Below, in pieces: positions 33,541 through 45,028 of a stretch of 64,000 nucleotides of DNA. Under the pieces are notes generated by a model. The model had not been told where the DNA came from. It ran no database searches and saw only the letters and a program-made list of their open reading frames with translations. Source of the DNA: Litsea cubeba (Eukaryota > Streptophyta > Magnoliopsida > Laurales > Lauraceae); assembly GCA_012931725.1 (NCBI GenBank), contig CM022946.1, forward strand, positions 112,493,819 through 112,557,818. The letters run 5' to 3'. Made by a program: the position numbers and the translations under genes. Position 1 is the stretch's first letter. Each line of letters opens with the position of its first letter.

Positions 33541-36500
33541 TGTAAGTGTCCTCATCAGACGATGCTTCGGAAGAGCTATAATCCCGAATTATTACATTAC
33601 AGGAAGCTCTGACGGGAGACGTTGCCTGATCGGAGTCAGACTCATCCTCGGATGTGAGAGGATCGTCTATCCAGCAATTTTCTCCATTTTCAGGAGTTAA
33701 GCGAGGATGTACCTGGTGGTCTTCAAGGACTTCAGGCTCTAGATTGCGAGGAGGCTCGTTGACGCGTTCTTGCTCTTGTTCTAGAGCGAGTCGCTGCAAG
33801 ATCCTTGCATATTCTTCAAGATCAGGCATGGGAGCCGGATCTTCTTCTTCATCATCTCTTTGTGGCTCAACATTGTTGATTTCCACTGGAGTAATGAGAG
33901 GTGCTGGGTTAGCAGCATTTTCTGTACAGCTTCTTGGTCTTCTTCATCATCAGACCAGGATCCTTGTGGCTGTAGGGGGTTATACTAGATTACTGGCATA
34001 AGATGAGACTCAGGAACCCATTCTTCATCGGAGAGATATCCTCCTGTTTCAAGGGACTCCTCCCACTCATCTGTGTAGTTGGATTCGAATCCATCATCGG
34101 TGTCGCTGGACTCGTATCCATCAATGGAGAATCCAACTACCGAATTGCAAGAGTATGATGCCTCCTGCATGGCTTCTTTAAATTGAGGTGGCATGAAATC
34201 ACTGAGAGTGAATTTCCTTACCCCCTTTGAAGTCTCTGGAAGGGATGTTTTTGTTACCTCCAGTGAAGCGGTAGAGGAAGCCTCTGCCTTTTCTTTGACT
34301 TCTAGTTTTGGCTGGGTCTTCTCTTGCCGTTTGAGCTTGAGGAGATGTTTCCTAGCCTGCCTTCGCTGTTGAGCTGTAGGCTTTGTTTTCACGACCTCCC
34401 AATTTTCATCTTCCAGGAGATCGGGATGTACCCATATCGGTTGTCCGTCTGGTGTCGGGTAAGGAACCAGTTTCTCGGACGCTTCGATTGAGTTTATCAC
34501 CTTGAAGGAAGTAGTGATCTTCTTCTTCGGTGATCTTGATGTTTGTCCACATGTCACCATGTTGACGGAGGCAGACCCATAGTTTTTGTCAAAGGTGATG
34601 ACTCCGTTTTTCCACATCTCATTTATTTTCTCTTTCACAACGAAGCATTGATTGAGAGGATGCGAGATCATCTGGTGGTATGGACAGTACCGAGGATCGT
34701 TGGTTTTGCCAACATCACCCGGTCTTTTTGGTTCAGGCAAGGTGAGCTTGCCATTCGCCACAAGAGCCCCGAAGATTTCATCAGCATCTTCATCAAACGG
34801 GTATTTCTTCTCTACTCGTTCTTTGAAGGCGTCTGAGAGTTCAGGTCTCTTACCAACAGCTTTGTTTTCAGCTTTCTTTGGTGGCTGAGGAGCTGACTTG
34901 GTCTGCACATTGAGGACCTCTTTCTTCTTTGGTTTTGAGGTCGTAATGGCAGTTGGCTCTTTTCTTGATGATTTCTGACTGTTGAGGTCTTTAACTACCG
35001 TTTCAGCTTCCATGGAAGCTTCTAGGAGTTCTCCCAGGTTTTTTGATTTGTTGCCGATGATCATGGAGCGGATTCTGGCTCTCATGTTGTTTCGGCAGAT
35101 GTCGACTAGCGACGCTTATGGCAATACATCAGAACATTTGTATGCCATTGCTTTCCACTTGTGAATGAAGTCATATATTGATTCATTCTCCCCCTGTTTT
35201 AGGCTGCACAGCTGAGCCATAGTAGCGGGATGATCTTCACCTTTGAAGTGAGTCAGGAAGCGTGTCTCTAGCATGGCCCAGTTTTGGATTGAGTCCTCCG
35301 GCAGAGTGGAGTACCAATCGAAGGCCGTACCTTTTAGGGTACTTGCAAAGAGGCGGATCTTGAGTGCATCTTGATCCGCGATAGCTCCCGTCAGGATCTT
35401 GAAGTGGATGACGTGCTGTCTGGCTGATCCTTTCCCCGTATATGTTTGGAGAGTAGGATGCTTGAATTTGGTGGGGAACGGGACCGAGTCCATCCATAAG
35501 GGATATGGTGGCTTGATCCCATGCTCCTTGAGTATATCCTCTTCTTTTGCTTTGGCAAGGATACCGTCTACGTCCTTTTTGGTAAGGGCGCGTGACTCAT
35601 TTTCTTCTCTATTTACCTCGTCGTCTTGATGATTCGGAGGAGGTTCATTGTTCGCCTGATTTTGGAAGGCGAGGAGAAGGTTTTCCATCAGAGTTTCAAT
35701 CCTCTGCTGGCCCTGTTCCAACTGCTGGATGCGGGTGATCGCATCTTCTGGAGGTGGATTGCGGGGTGGTGGCTCAGAATTTGTAGCCATGACATTCATC
35801 CTTCGTGATTCGAACGAAGAAACTGTCCTGGTGACTGAGCTGGGGCTCATTCTTTTTGAAGAGGAGCTTGAGGAAGGATCACTCTGCTGTCCTTTACTTG
35901 AAGGAGCAGGGGATTCTTCTGAATGTCTTCTTGTCCTTGAGACGCTGCGGGTCATCGGACGTCGGACATGGATTTTTGTTGCTGATTTTTGGCGCCTTCT
36001 GGTTTTTTCCAACCGTATGGACGGCAGCAACTTGGTTGGGTCTTTCTTTTTCGACCCATTTAGAAGAGACTTGAAGTGTAGGAGGCTGGGTCCTTTGCTT
36101 CTCTAGTCTCTTTTGTCGGTATGATGCGCGGCGGCGTATAAGACGAGCAATTTGAGCTTCGGTCAGCTCTGACTGGGCTTTGACGATGAAGGATGTGCTC
36201 CCTCGGGCGCAGCAGCCGAGCCTGTCTTCTTTGTAGCTGGGCAAGGACAGGATGCGAACCCTATCCTTCGCCAGTTGCAGCGAAGCTTTGAATTTTTGAA
36301 GTTCGGCCCCTATAGATATGAAGGGTCGAACTGCAGGTTTGTAGGCCTTAGCAGGTGCTTGTGGAGGCCTTGTGATGCATGACTTGATTTTGGGCTTGTA
36401 GGAACAAGCCGGCTCATGCTGGGATGACTTGAAAGTCAGGTTGGAGATGGGTCTCTCCTCTTTCATGTAGGCAAGAGGATAGAACTGGTTCTCCTTGAGT

Positions 36501-36910
36501 GGGGCCAGGAATGCTGGCTTGGTGGATGTTTGGGACCTTCTCTGTTTTGGTGAAGGTCTTGGGGACCAAGTCTTGGGGTAGACCTGGTTGTTTGCAGGTC
36601 GAGGCTTCGTGGGGCTGCCACGGGCTTCAGGCCTTCTGGTGCTCGCCTTTGGTGTCACGGTAGCGACACGTTGAGAGGCGAGTTTCTGCTTCTTGGAGGG
36701 AGCAGTTTGTTCCTCAGGAAGTGGGAATGGTCCCAGCGTCCCGAAGACGATAGTCCGGGGAGTCGAGGTCGACCCGGAGTTCAGAGAGTTGCCGAGGGAG
36801 TTGACACTTCGGCAGCTGATGGGGCGCTTGTAAGTGCACGTGGTTTGCTTCTGTTGAAGCATGAGTTGGTGCTTGTTTTCGTCGAAAGTAATGGTTAGTG
36901 AAGCTGCCAT
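33541..36910 (-). pseudogene. gag: Gag of element A with basic N-terminal region
   Basis: The start ATG at 36910 (context ACAATGGC) gives MAASLTITFDENKHQLML. A basic, Pro/Ser/Lys-rich stretch of about 270 residues follows, then a Ser/Arg segment (about 35960-35850). Next is the gag fold (TAFDWYSTLPEDSIQNWA about 35330; SLKQGENESIYDFIHKWK about 35210), a CPYH..C segment resembling a nucleocapsid zinc site (about 34690-34640), and a long acidic tail. Damage: a 1-bp insertion near 36005 (A run), TAA at about 35113-35115 and a stop near 33985. Gag would form the virus-like particle. Confidence 0.83.
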
Positions 36911-38741
36911 TGTTAGTTTTCGAAAATTTTTCTGAAACAAGACCACATCCATTAGTAATCACAAGAATATAATGATCATAAATGGGAAGTTCTATGGTTT
37001 CGTCTTTTCAAATTGCTCGAGGTAGATGACCCAAGCAATATGAGGAAGGCAAAATGCCATAGAAGGTACAATTGTTCTGATCGCAGGTATGGTAAGCCCG
37101 GAATGGGCATCCCAGTGACTGCTAGAAGCAATTGTGAACTTAAATTCGAATTATCGAGAAGCAGAGCTTGCTCGAGGTAAGAAGAATATAAAGTTGGAGT
37201 TACAGATGTGCCGGTCGGAATACAGTAGACCCTGAAAGGGCGTACTAGTACCGCTAGACACAAATGTTTTGAGACCGCAACTATGAGATGAGATTCTCTG
37301 TTTGAAAGGTCAAGATTGGATTCATCAAAGAGAGCAGATGGTGTTCCATTCTGAACACGGGCTCAGCGATTTCCGCGAGCGCCAGTGCTCAGAAAGAAAT
37401 GAACCATGATTTCTCGGATCTGAATCTAAAAATGACGAGTTTTTTTTTTTTAAAGGCCAATATCGGGTTCATCAAAGAGAGCAAAAGGCACTCCAATCTG
37501 AACACGGGCTCAGCGATTTCCGCGAGCGCCAGTGCTCAGAAAGGAGAAGACCAAGATTTCTCTAATCTAAACCCAAAATGACGGAAGTTTTTTTTTTTTT
37601 TTTTGAAGATTTTGAAGATTTTTTTTTTTAAATCTTTTTTTTTTATTTTTTTTTTATTATTATTTTTTTTTATTTTTTTTAAGATTTTTTTTTTGAAATT
37701 TTTTTTTATTTTTTATTTTTTATTTTAAATTTTAAATTTTTTATTTTTTAAAAAATTTATTTTATTTATTTATTTAAAAGACGAGAGAGTACACATAGGC
37801 CTCCTAACCCGGTCTTATGAAATCTTGATTGATAGAATTGCCCCCAGGTAAGGGTAGGATTACTTAATGAACCCGTTTGGAGGACCCTTGCCTAGAACAG
37901 TCAAGCTGTCTCCACACTCTGGACAAGGCTTTTCTTTGAATCAACCATGATCAAAGAACACAGTTGGTTTAACCTTAGTGGTCTATGTCTTTTTTTTTTA
38001 TATTTTTTTATTTTTATGAATTCATCGAAGAGAAACAATGGTCCAACCCCCGATCCGAACACGGTCTCGGCGATTTCCGCGAGCGCCAGTGCCCAGAAGG
38101 GAAAGGATCAAGGTTTCTCAATTTTGAATCCAAATTGAGAAATCTAAATTTTTTTTTTTTTTTTATATATATATATATTTTTTTTTTAGATTTTTAATGA
38201 ACTCATCGAAGAGAAACAATGGCCCAACCCCCGATCCGAACACGGTCTCGGCGATTTCCGCGAGCACCAGTGCCCAGAAGGGAAAGGATCAAGGTTTCTC
38301 AATTTTGAATCCAAATTGAGAAATCTAAAATTTTTTTTTTTACTTTTTATATATATATATATATATTTTTTAGATTTTTAATGAACTCATCGAAGAGAAA
38401 CAATGGCCCAACCCCTGATCCGAACACGGTCTCGGCGATTTCCGCGAGCGCCAGTGCCCAGAAGGGAAAGGATCAAAGTTTCTCAATTTTGAATCCAAAA
38501 ATGAAAAATCTGATTTTTTTTTTTTTTTTTTTTTTTTGAAAAGAGAAAGAGTGGAAATAAATTCAAAGAATTAGAAATTTCCAAACAAAAAATCTCATCT
38601 CATATTTTTTTTTTTTGCGGAATTCAACATAGGCCACCAATTATAAAGTAGCCAAGGAATCGAGAAAAGAAATATAAGCATAGAGCAAAATATATGATAT
38701 GCAAATATTTCATTTCTAGCATCGTGTTCTCAAATAAACGA
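36911..38741 (-). repeat. Leader of element A: repeats and AT-rich tract
   Basis: No gene is seen. On the plus strand, 38015-38515 has three units of about 180 bp, and 37325-37590 has two diverged units. Each unit carries the minus-strand motif GCGCTCGCGGAAATCGC.GAG. The stretch 37580-37780 is nearly pure A/T. The block 37800-37990 is shared with B (20240-20440). The segment 36960-37263 is shared with B on both sides of the A insertion. Confidence 0.75.
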
Positions 38742-38759
38742 GTCCCACCGGGTGTGCCA
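38742..38759 (-). other. Primer-binding site of element A
   Basis: Minus-strand TGGCACACCCGGTGGGAC begins three bases (AGC) inside the 5' LTR border. It differs by one base from the B site (TGGCACACACGG). The same tRNA is presumably used; I cannot name it. Confidence 0.7.
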
Positions 38760-38762
38760 GCT

Positions 38763-41089
38763 TGATGGACCGCGCTCCCGGATGCCCGGGTTCCTACCGA
38801 CGTCGGCGGACGTGGGAGTCCGTTTGGTTCCGACCCTTTCGTAACCAGGGGGCGAAGGGGGGCGTGCATCAACATTTCTTTTTTTTTTTGGGTGTGCCAG
38901 ATTTTCTATTTTTACTTGGAATTGCAAGTGGTGATCCGGAGATCAACCTTCGCAAGTAAAAAGGAAATCAACTTCTTTCAAGTTTTCCATTGCACATATA
39001 TTTAAGAAAAGAGACATTTTCTTGATTTGCCGTGAAAGGCGAATTTTTTGGCATTTATAGCCGATTTTGGCGTTTATAGCCGATTTTTGGCGTTTATAGC
39101 CGATTTTTGGCATTTATAGCCGATTTACAATTCTTATCAATAATGAAAGACAAGAGTTGTGATTTTTGTCTCTTTTAAAAAAATACAAACTACAATGAAA
39201 AGCAAGAAAAGGAGGATCTAACTTCTCAGGAGATTGTGGAGGACTCGTTTAGATTGACGGTCGCAAGCCATATGTGGGCTTCGCCATCATCCATGCAGAT
39301 GAGAACAGAGGATGCTATTGATTCGCTTGGCTTGGCTATAACCTCGGGTTTTTAGAAGACAAAGACCAAAAGGAGGTCTTATATCTAATAAAAAGCCGAG
39401 TAGACGGGCTGAAAAGCCACATCTAAGCCATTTGGAGGCAGGAGGAGAAGGCAAGGACCTTGGGGGGGGGGGGGGTACCCCCCAAGGGACTTTTGTCACC
39501 TTGTTGCGGTGGCCGGTGTAGAATTTCCGCAGAGTTTTCTCTCTTTTTTCCTTTCTCTGGATTTCTGTCTGCTGTCTGTTGATGTTGTGTGTCTGTGTCT
39601 GATCCCCTTTCTTCTTGGAGAGCCCTCCTATTTATAGGCTTTTAGGTAGCCTTTTAGGTGGGTTTATGGGCTTTTATTGTCATTAAGCCGCATAATGGGA
39701 GGAGTTACAAAATTGAATTGTTTATTTTGTAACTCCTTTTTCTTGGCTTCTGATTGGCCGGAGGAGATTGAGGGCATTTAATCGCCTTTAATCGTCATGA
39801 TGGGAGGAGTTTCATGGGTTAAATGCCATGAATCTTTTGACTTGTAACTCCCGAATGCTTGCTTCTGATTGGGCCGTCCAAAGAAATGGATTAATGACTG
39901 TAATAAAGTTAGTCAATTAATCGCATTAAGTGGTCGCCGAGCAGTTGAAGACTCGCGGGCCGTGCCACGTCTTTTGGAATTCTTCTGTCGATGATCATCG
40001 ATGGATCTTCATGTAGATCGACATAAGATGACCATGTAATTTCAGGTGTTTGTTGCCAACAGCGGGTCGGTGCCATCTGTCCTGTCGATTTATCGATCGG
40101 TCGGGTAGAAAACACACTTTTTTGGTTGACCGGGTGGCGATCAATACTGTGTTCGATACTCTTGATGATTTACCCGTGTTTTGGACGGATGTCAGAGGAC
40201 TTGGTGTCTCAAAAGCATGAATTTTGGAAAGTACCAGAGGCTGGGCTCCTCGAATCGCGAAAAAACAGCGAAAACCGGGGTTTCCGGGGCTTTCCCGGCG
40301 ACCCCGGGTTCCAAGGTCGCCGGCGACCCTGGCCCAGGGTCGCAGGGGTCTGCGACCCTGGGGGGGTTTTCCCCCTTTCGTGTCCCGTTTTGCGTCCGTT
40401 TTTGCTGTTTTTCGATTCTTTTTTCTTCTGTACTTTTCCTTGACATTTTGACCATTTTTTGGCCTGATTTCTTTGTAGGAAACCTGATGAGAATCCTTGC
40501 ATTTTATTTTGCAAAGTTTCCAATTTCCTGAGAAAGCCGAAGACTTTGTCGCTCAGAGCTGCCGATTTTCCGTCAGAAGCTGAAACTGGGTCAAACGATG
40601 TCGGAATGACCTGAAATTTGGTGTGAAGCCTCCTGAGCAATAAATAAGACCAACCATAGGCTTTTGTTTGAGTTTTGAAGCCGTTTGGGGTCCTATCACC
40701 TGTAGACTTTCTTTTTGTCGCGATGAAGATGTCGCGGTTTGATGTGCGGTCAACCGATGTCCGATTGACTTGAAATTTGACAGGGAACCTATTGGAGTCA
40801 TTTTAAGATGATCCATAGGCTCTGTCTTGGGAACCATGGTCCCGGAGAGCTTTTTCTGCCGAGAGCTCCTTTTCGGCTGTCGGAGAAGCGAAGTTAGGCC
40901 AAATGATTTTGAAATGGCCCGAAACTTCTTGTGTACTCCTCTTTTGGCTGTCTGGAAGAATCTTGCACTTTTTGTTTGATTCTGACAAGATTTGATTTTT
41001 GGAAGCAGCATTGCCTATTTATGGCAGGTTGCGACTTCATGTAGCTCTTTGGATCTTGAAAGGGCAAAGTGACATTTTTGGTGTCAACA
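38763..41089 (-). repeat. 5' LTR of element A
   Basis: 2327 bp, TGTTGACACC at 41089 to CCATCA at 38763 on the minus strand. It matches the LTR at 21024-23349 with about 25-30 differences by eye, including small indels in homopolymers. The hairpin cluster is at about 40295-40365. The TATA box is on the minus strand at 39629-39636. Confidence 0.93.
39629..39636 (-). promoter_or_regulatory. TATA box of the A 5' LTR
   Basis: TATAAATAGG on the minus strand, at the same place as in B. It would drive genomic RNA of A leftward through gag and pol. Confidence 0.65.
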
Positions 41090-41094
41090 ATCTC
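41090..41094. repeat. Target-site duplication ATCTC, right copy (element A)
   Basis: ATCTC follows the right end of A; B resumes at 41095 with GAGCAAGC. Confidence 0.9.
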
Positions 41095-41356
41095 GAGCAA
41101 GCTCTGCTTCTCGATAAGTCGAATTTAAGTTCACAATTGCTTCTAGCAGTCACTGGGATGCTCATTCTAGGCTTACCATACCTGCGATCAGAACAATTGT
41201 ACCCTCTATGGCGTTTTGCCTTCTTCATATTGCTTGGGTCATCTCCCTCGAACAATTTGAAAAGACAAAACCATAGAACTTCCCATTTATGATCATTATA
41301 TTCTTGTGATTACTAATGGATGTGGTCTTGTTTCAGAAACTTTTCGAAAACTAACA

Positions 41357-44300
41357 ATGGCAGCTTCACTAACCATTACCTTCGACGAGAACAAGCACCA
41401 ACTCATGCTTCAACAGAAGCAAACTACGCGCACCTACAAGCGCCCCATCAGCTGCCGAAGTGTCAACTCCCTCGGCAACTCTCTGAGCTCTGGGTCGACC
41501 TCGACTCCCCGGACTAATGTCTTTGGGACGCTGTGACCATTCCCACTTCCTGAAGAACAAACTGCTCCTTCCAAGAAGCAGAAACTCGCCTCTCAATGTG
41601 TCACTACCGTGACACCTAAGGCGAGCGCCAGAAGGCCCGAAGCCCGTGGCAGCCCCACGAAGCCTCGACCATCAAACGACCAGGTCTATCCCAAGACTTG
41701 GTCCCCAAGACCTTCACCAAGGCAAAGAAGGTCCCAAACATCCACTAAGCCTGCATTCCTGGCCCCACTCAAGGAGAACCAGTTCTACCCTCTTGCCAAC
41801 ATGAAAGACGAGAGACCCATCTCCAACCTGACTCCCAAGTCAACCCAGCATGAGCCGGCTTGTTCCTACAAGCCCAAAATCAAGTCATGCATCACAAGGC
41901 CTCTGCAAGCACCTGCTAAGGCCTACAAACCTGCAGTTCGACCCTTCATCTCTACAGGGGCCGAACTCCAAAAATTCAAAGCTTCGCTGCAACAGGCGAA
42001 GGACAGGGTTCGCATCCTGTCCTTGCCATCCTGTCCTTACCCAGCTACAAAGAAGACAGGCTCGGCTACTGCGCCCGGGGGAGCACATCCTTCATCGTCA
42101 AACCCAGCCAGAGTTGGCCGAAGCTCAAATTGCTCGTCGTATACGCCGCCGCGCGTCGTATCGGCAAAAGAGACTAGAGAAGCAAAGGAACCAGCCTCCT
42201 ACACTTCAAGTCTCTCCCAAATGGGTCGAAAAAGAAAAACCCAACCAAGTTGCTGCTGTCCATATAGTTGGAAAAATCAGAAGGCGCCAAAAGTCAGCAA
42301 CAAAAATCCATGTCCGACGTCCGACGACCCGCAGCGTCTCCAGGACAAGAAGACATTCAGAAGAATCCCCTGCTCCTTCAAGCAAAGGACGGCAGAGTGA
42401 TCCTTCCTCAAGCTCTTCATCAAAAAGAATGAGCCCCAGCTCAGTCACCAGGACAGTTTCTTCGTTCGAATCACGAAGGATGAACGTCTTGGCTACAAAT
42501 TCTGAGCCACCACCCCACAATCCACCTCAAGATGATGCGAACACCCACATCCAGCAGTTGGAACAAGGCCAACAGAGGATTGAAACTCTGATGGAAAACC
42601 TTCTCCTCGCCTTCTAAAATCAGGCGAACAATGAACCTCCTCCGAATCATCAAGATGATGAGGTAATTGGAGAAGAAAATGAGTCACGCGCCCTTACCAA
42701 AAAGGACGTAGACAGTATCCTCGCCAAAGCAAAAGAAGAGGATATACTTAAGGAGCATGGGATCAAGCCACCATATCCCTTATGGATGGACTCGGTCCCG
42801 TTCCCTACAAAATTCAAGCATCCTACTCTCCAAACATATACGGGGAAAGGATCAGCCAGACAGCACGTCATCCACTTCAAGATCCTGACGGGAGCTATCG
42901 CGGATCAAGATGCACTCAAGATCCGCCTCTTTGCAAGTACCTTAAAAGGTACGGCCTTCGATTGGTACTCCACTCTGCCGGAGGACTCCATCCAAAACTG
43001 GGCCATGCTAGAGACACGCTTCCTGACTCACTTCAAAGGTGAGGATCATCCCGCTACATGGCTCAGTTGTGAAGCCTAAAACAGGGGGAGAATGAGTCAA
43101 CATATGAATTCATTCATAAGTGGAAAGCAATGGCGTACAAATGCTCTGATGTACTACCACAAGCGTCGCTAGTCGACTTCTGCCGAAACAACATGAGAGC
43201 CAGAATCCGCTCCATGATCATCGGCAACAAATCAAAAAACCTGGGAGAACTCCTAGAAGCTTCCATGGAAGCTGAAACGGTGATTAAAGATCTCAACAGT
43301 CAGAAATCATCAAGAAAAGATCCAACCGCCATTGCAACCTCTAAACCAAAGAAGAAAGAGGTCCTCAATGTGCAGACCAAGTCAGCTCCTCAGCCACCAA
43401 AGAAAGCTGAAAACAAAGCTGTTGGTAATAGACCTGAGCTCTCAGATGCCTTCAAAGAACGAGTAGAGAAGAAATACCCGTTTGATGAAGATGTTGATGA
43501 AATCTTCGGGGCTTTTGTGGCAAACGGCAAGCTCACCTTGCCTGAACCAAAAAGACCGGGTGATGTTGGCAAAACCAACGATCCTCGGTACTGTCCATAC
43601 CATCAGATGATCTCGCATCCTCTCAATCGATGCTTTGTGGTGAGGGAGAAAATAAACGAGATGTGGAAAAACGGAGTCATCACCTTTGACAAAAACTATG
43701 GGTCTACCTCCGTCAACATGGTGACATATGGACAAACATCAAAATCACTGAAGAAGAAGATCACTACTTCCTTCAAGGTGATAAACTCAATCCAAGCGTC
43801 TGAGGAACTGGTTCCTTACACGACACCAGACGGATAACCCATATGTTTACATTCCGATCTCCTGGAAGATGAAAATTGGGAGGTCGTGAAAACAAAGCCT
43901 ACAGCTCAACAACGAAGACAGGCTAGGAAACATCTCCTCAAGCTCAAAAGGTAAAAGAAGACCCAGCCAAAACAAGAAGTCCAAGAAAAGGAAGAGGCTT
44001 CCTCTACCGCTTCACTGGAGGCAACAAAAACATCCCTTCCAGAGACTTCAAAGGCGGTAAGAAAATTCACTCTCAGTGATTTCATGCCACCTCAATTCAA
44101 AGAAGCCACGTAGGAGGCATCATACTCTTGCAATTCGGTAGTTGGATTCTCCATTGATGGATACGAGTCCAGCGACACCGATGATGGATTCGAATCCAAC
44201 TACACAGATGAGTGGGAGGAGTCCCTTGAAACAGGAGAATATCTCTCCGATGAAGAATGGGTTTCTGAGTCTCATCTTATGCCAGTAATCTGGTATAACC

Positions 44301-45025
44301 CCCTACAGCCACAAGGATCCTGGTCTGATGATGAAGAAGACCAAGAGGCTGTACAAGAAAATGCTGTTGAACCAGCACCCCTCATTACTCCAGTGGAAAT
44401 TAACAATGTTGAGCCACAAAGAGCTGGTGAAGAAGAAGATTTGGCTCCCATGCCTGATCTTGGAGAATATGCAAGGATTTTGCAGCGTCTCGCTCTAGAA
44501 CAAGAGCAAGACCGCGTCAACGAGCCTCATCGCAATCCAGAGCCTGAAGTCCCTGAAGACCATCATGTACATCCTCCCTTAACTCCTGAAAATGGAGAAA
44601 ATTGCTGGATAGACGATCCTCTTACATCCGAGGATGAGTCGGACTCCGATCAGGCAACGTCTCCCGTTAGAGCTTCCTGTAATGTGATAATTCGGGATTA
44701 TAGCTCTTCCGAAGCATCGTCTGATGAGAGCACTTACACTCCGGCGACGCTTAGCAATGTATCTTCTGGAGCCACCTCATCTCACGTGACTTTCACTGAG
44801 ATGACACCCTCTCAGGTTTCTTCTCCTGAGACTGTGACTTCAAAGTTCACACCCTTCCTAACTGAAGAATTCCTAGCTATTGATGCTTGGGACGATGAAT
44901 TGGTCAACGAAGAAGAAAGGTTGCTGGATGCTGTTCAGGACTTGTTCCCGAAAAATGCTCCGTGCAACACAATCACTGAGGATGGCAACTCCGCTGCTGA
45001 TACATCCTCAGCAAATGAAAAATGA
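41357..45025 (+). pseudogene. gag: Gag of element B
   Basis: The ATG at 41357-41359 (ACAATGGC) starts the same protein as in A. A basic N-terminal region is followed by the gag fold (TAFDWYSTLPEDSIQNWA about 42950-43010), the CPYH..C zinc-like segment (about 43595-43640), and an acidic tail to 45025. Damage: TGA at 41534-41536, a 14-bp tandem duplication near 42010-42035, TAA at 42615-42617, a 1-bp loss near 43060, and several further stops between 43835 and 44115. The frame ends in TGA TAG at 45023-45028; whether this is decay or the true gag end is open, since A and C lack the region. Confidence 0.82.
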
Positions 45026-45028
45026 TAG

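Larger units (their letters stand above)
21024..41089 (-). mobile_element. Element A, complete but defective Tat-lineage Ty3/gypsy retrotransposon
   Basis: A is 20,066 bp on the minus strand with both LTRs, a 5-bp TSD (ATCTC), PBS and PPT. In element order: 5' LTR 41089-38763, PBS 38759-38742, leader to 36911, gag 36910-33541, pol remnant 33540-30929, tandem repeats, the antisense PMD gene on the plus strand (24505-29289), tandem repeats, PPT, and 3' LTR 23349-21024. Protease and most of RT are missing through an internal deletion at 33534-33540. The LTRs differ at roughly 25-30 places by eye. A is younger than B, into which it inserted. Confidence 0.93.

Noticed and set aside
36960..37263. 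95-codon minus-strand frame in the A leader
   Set aside because: B shows the same block, but the reading is not kept between A and B and has no good start; treated as leader.
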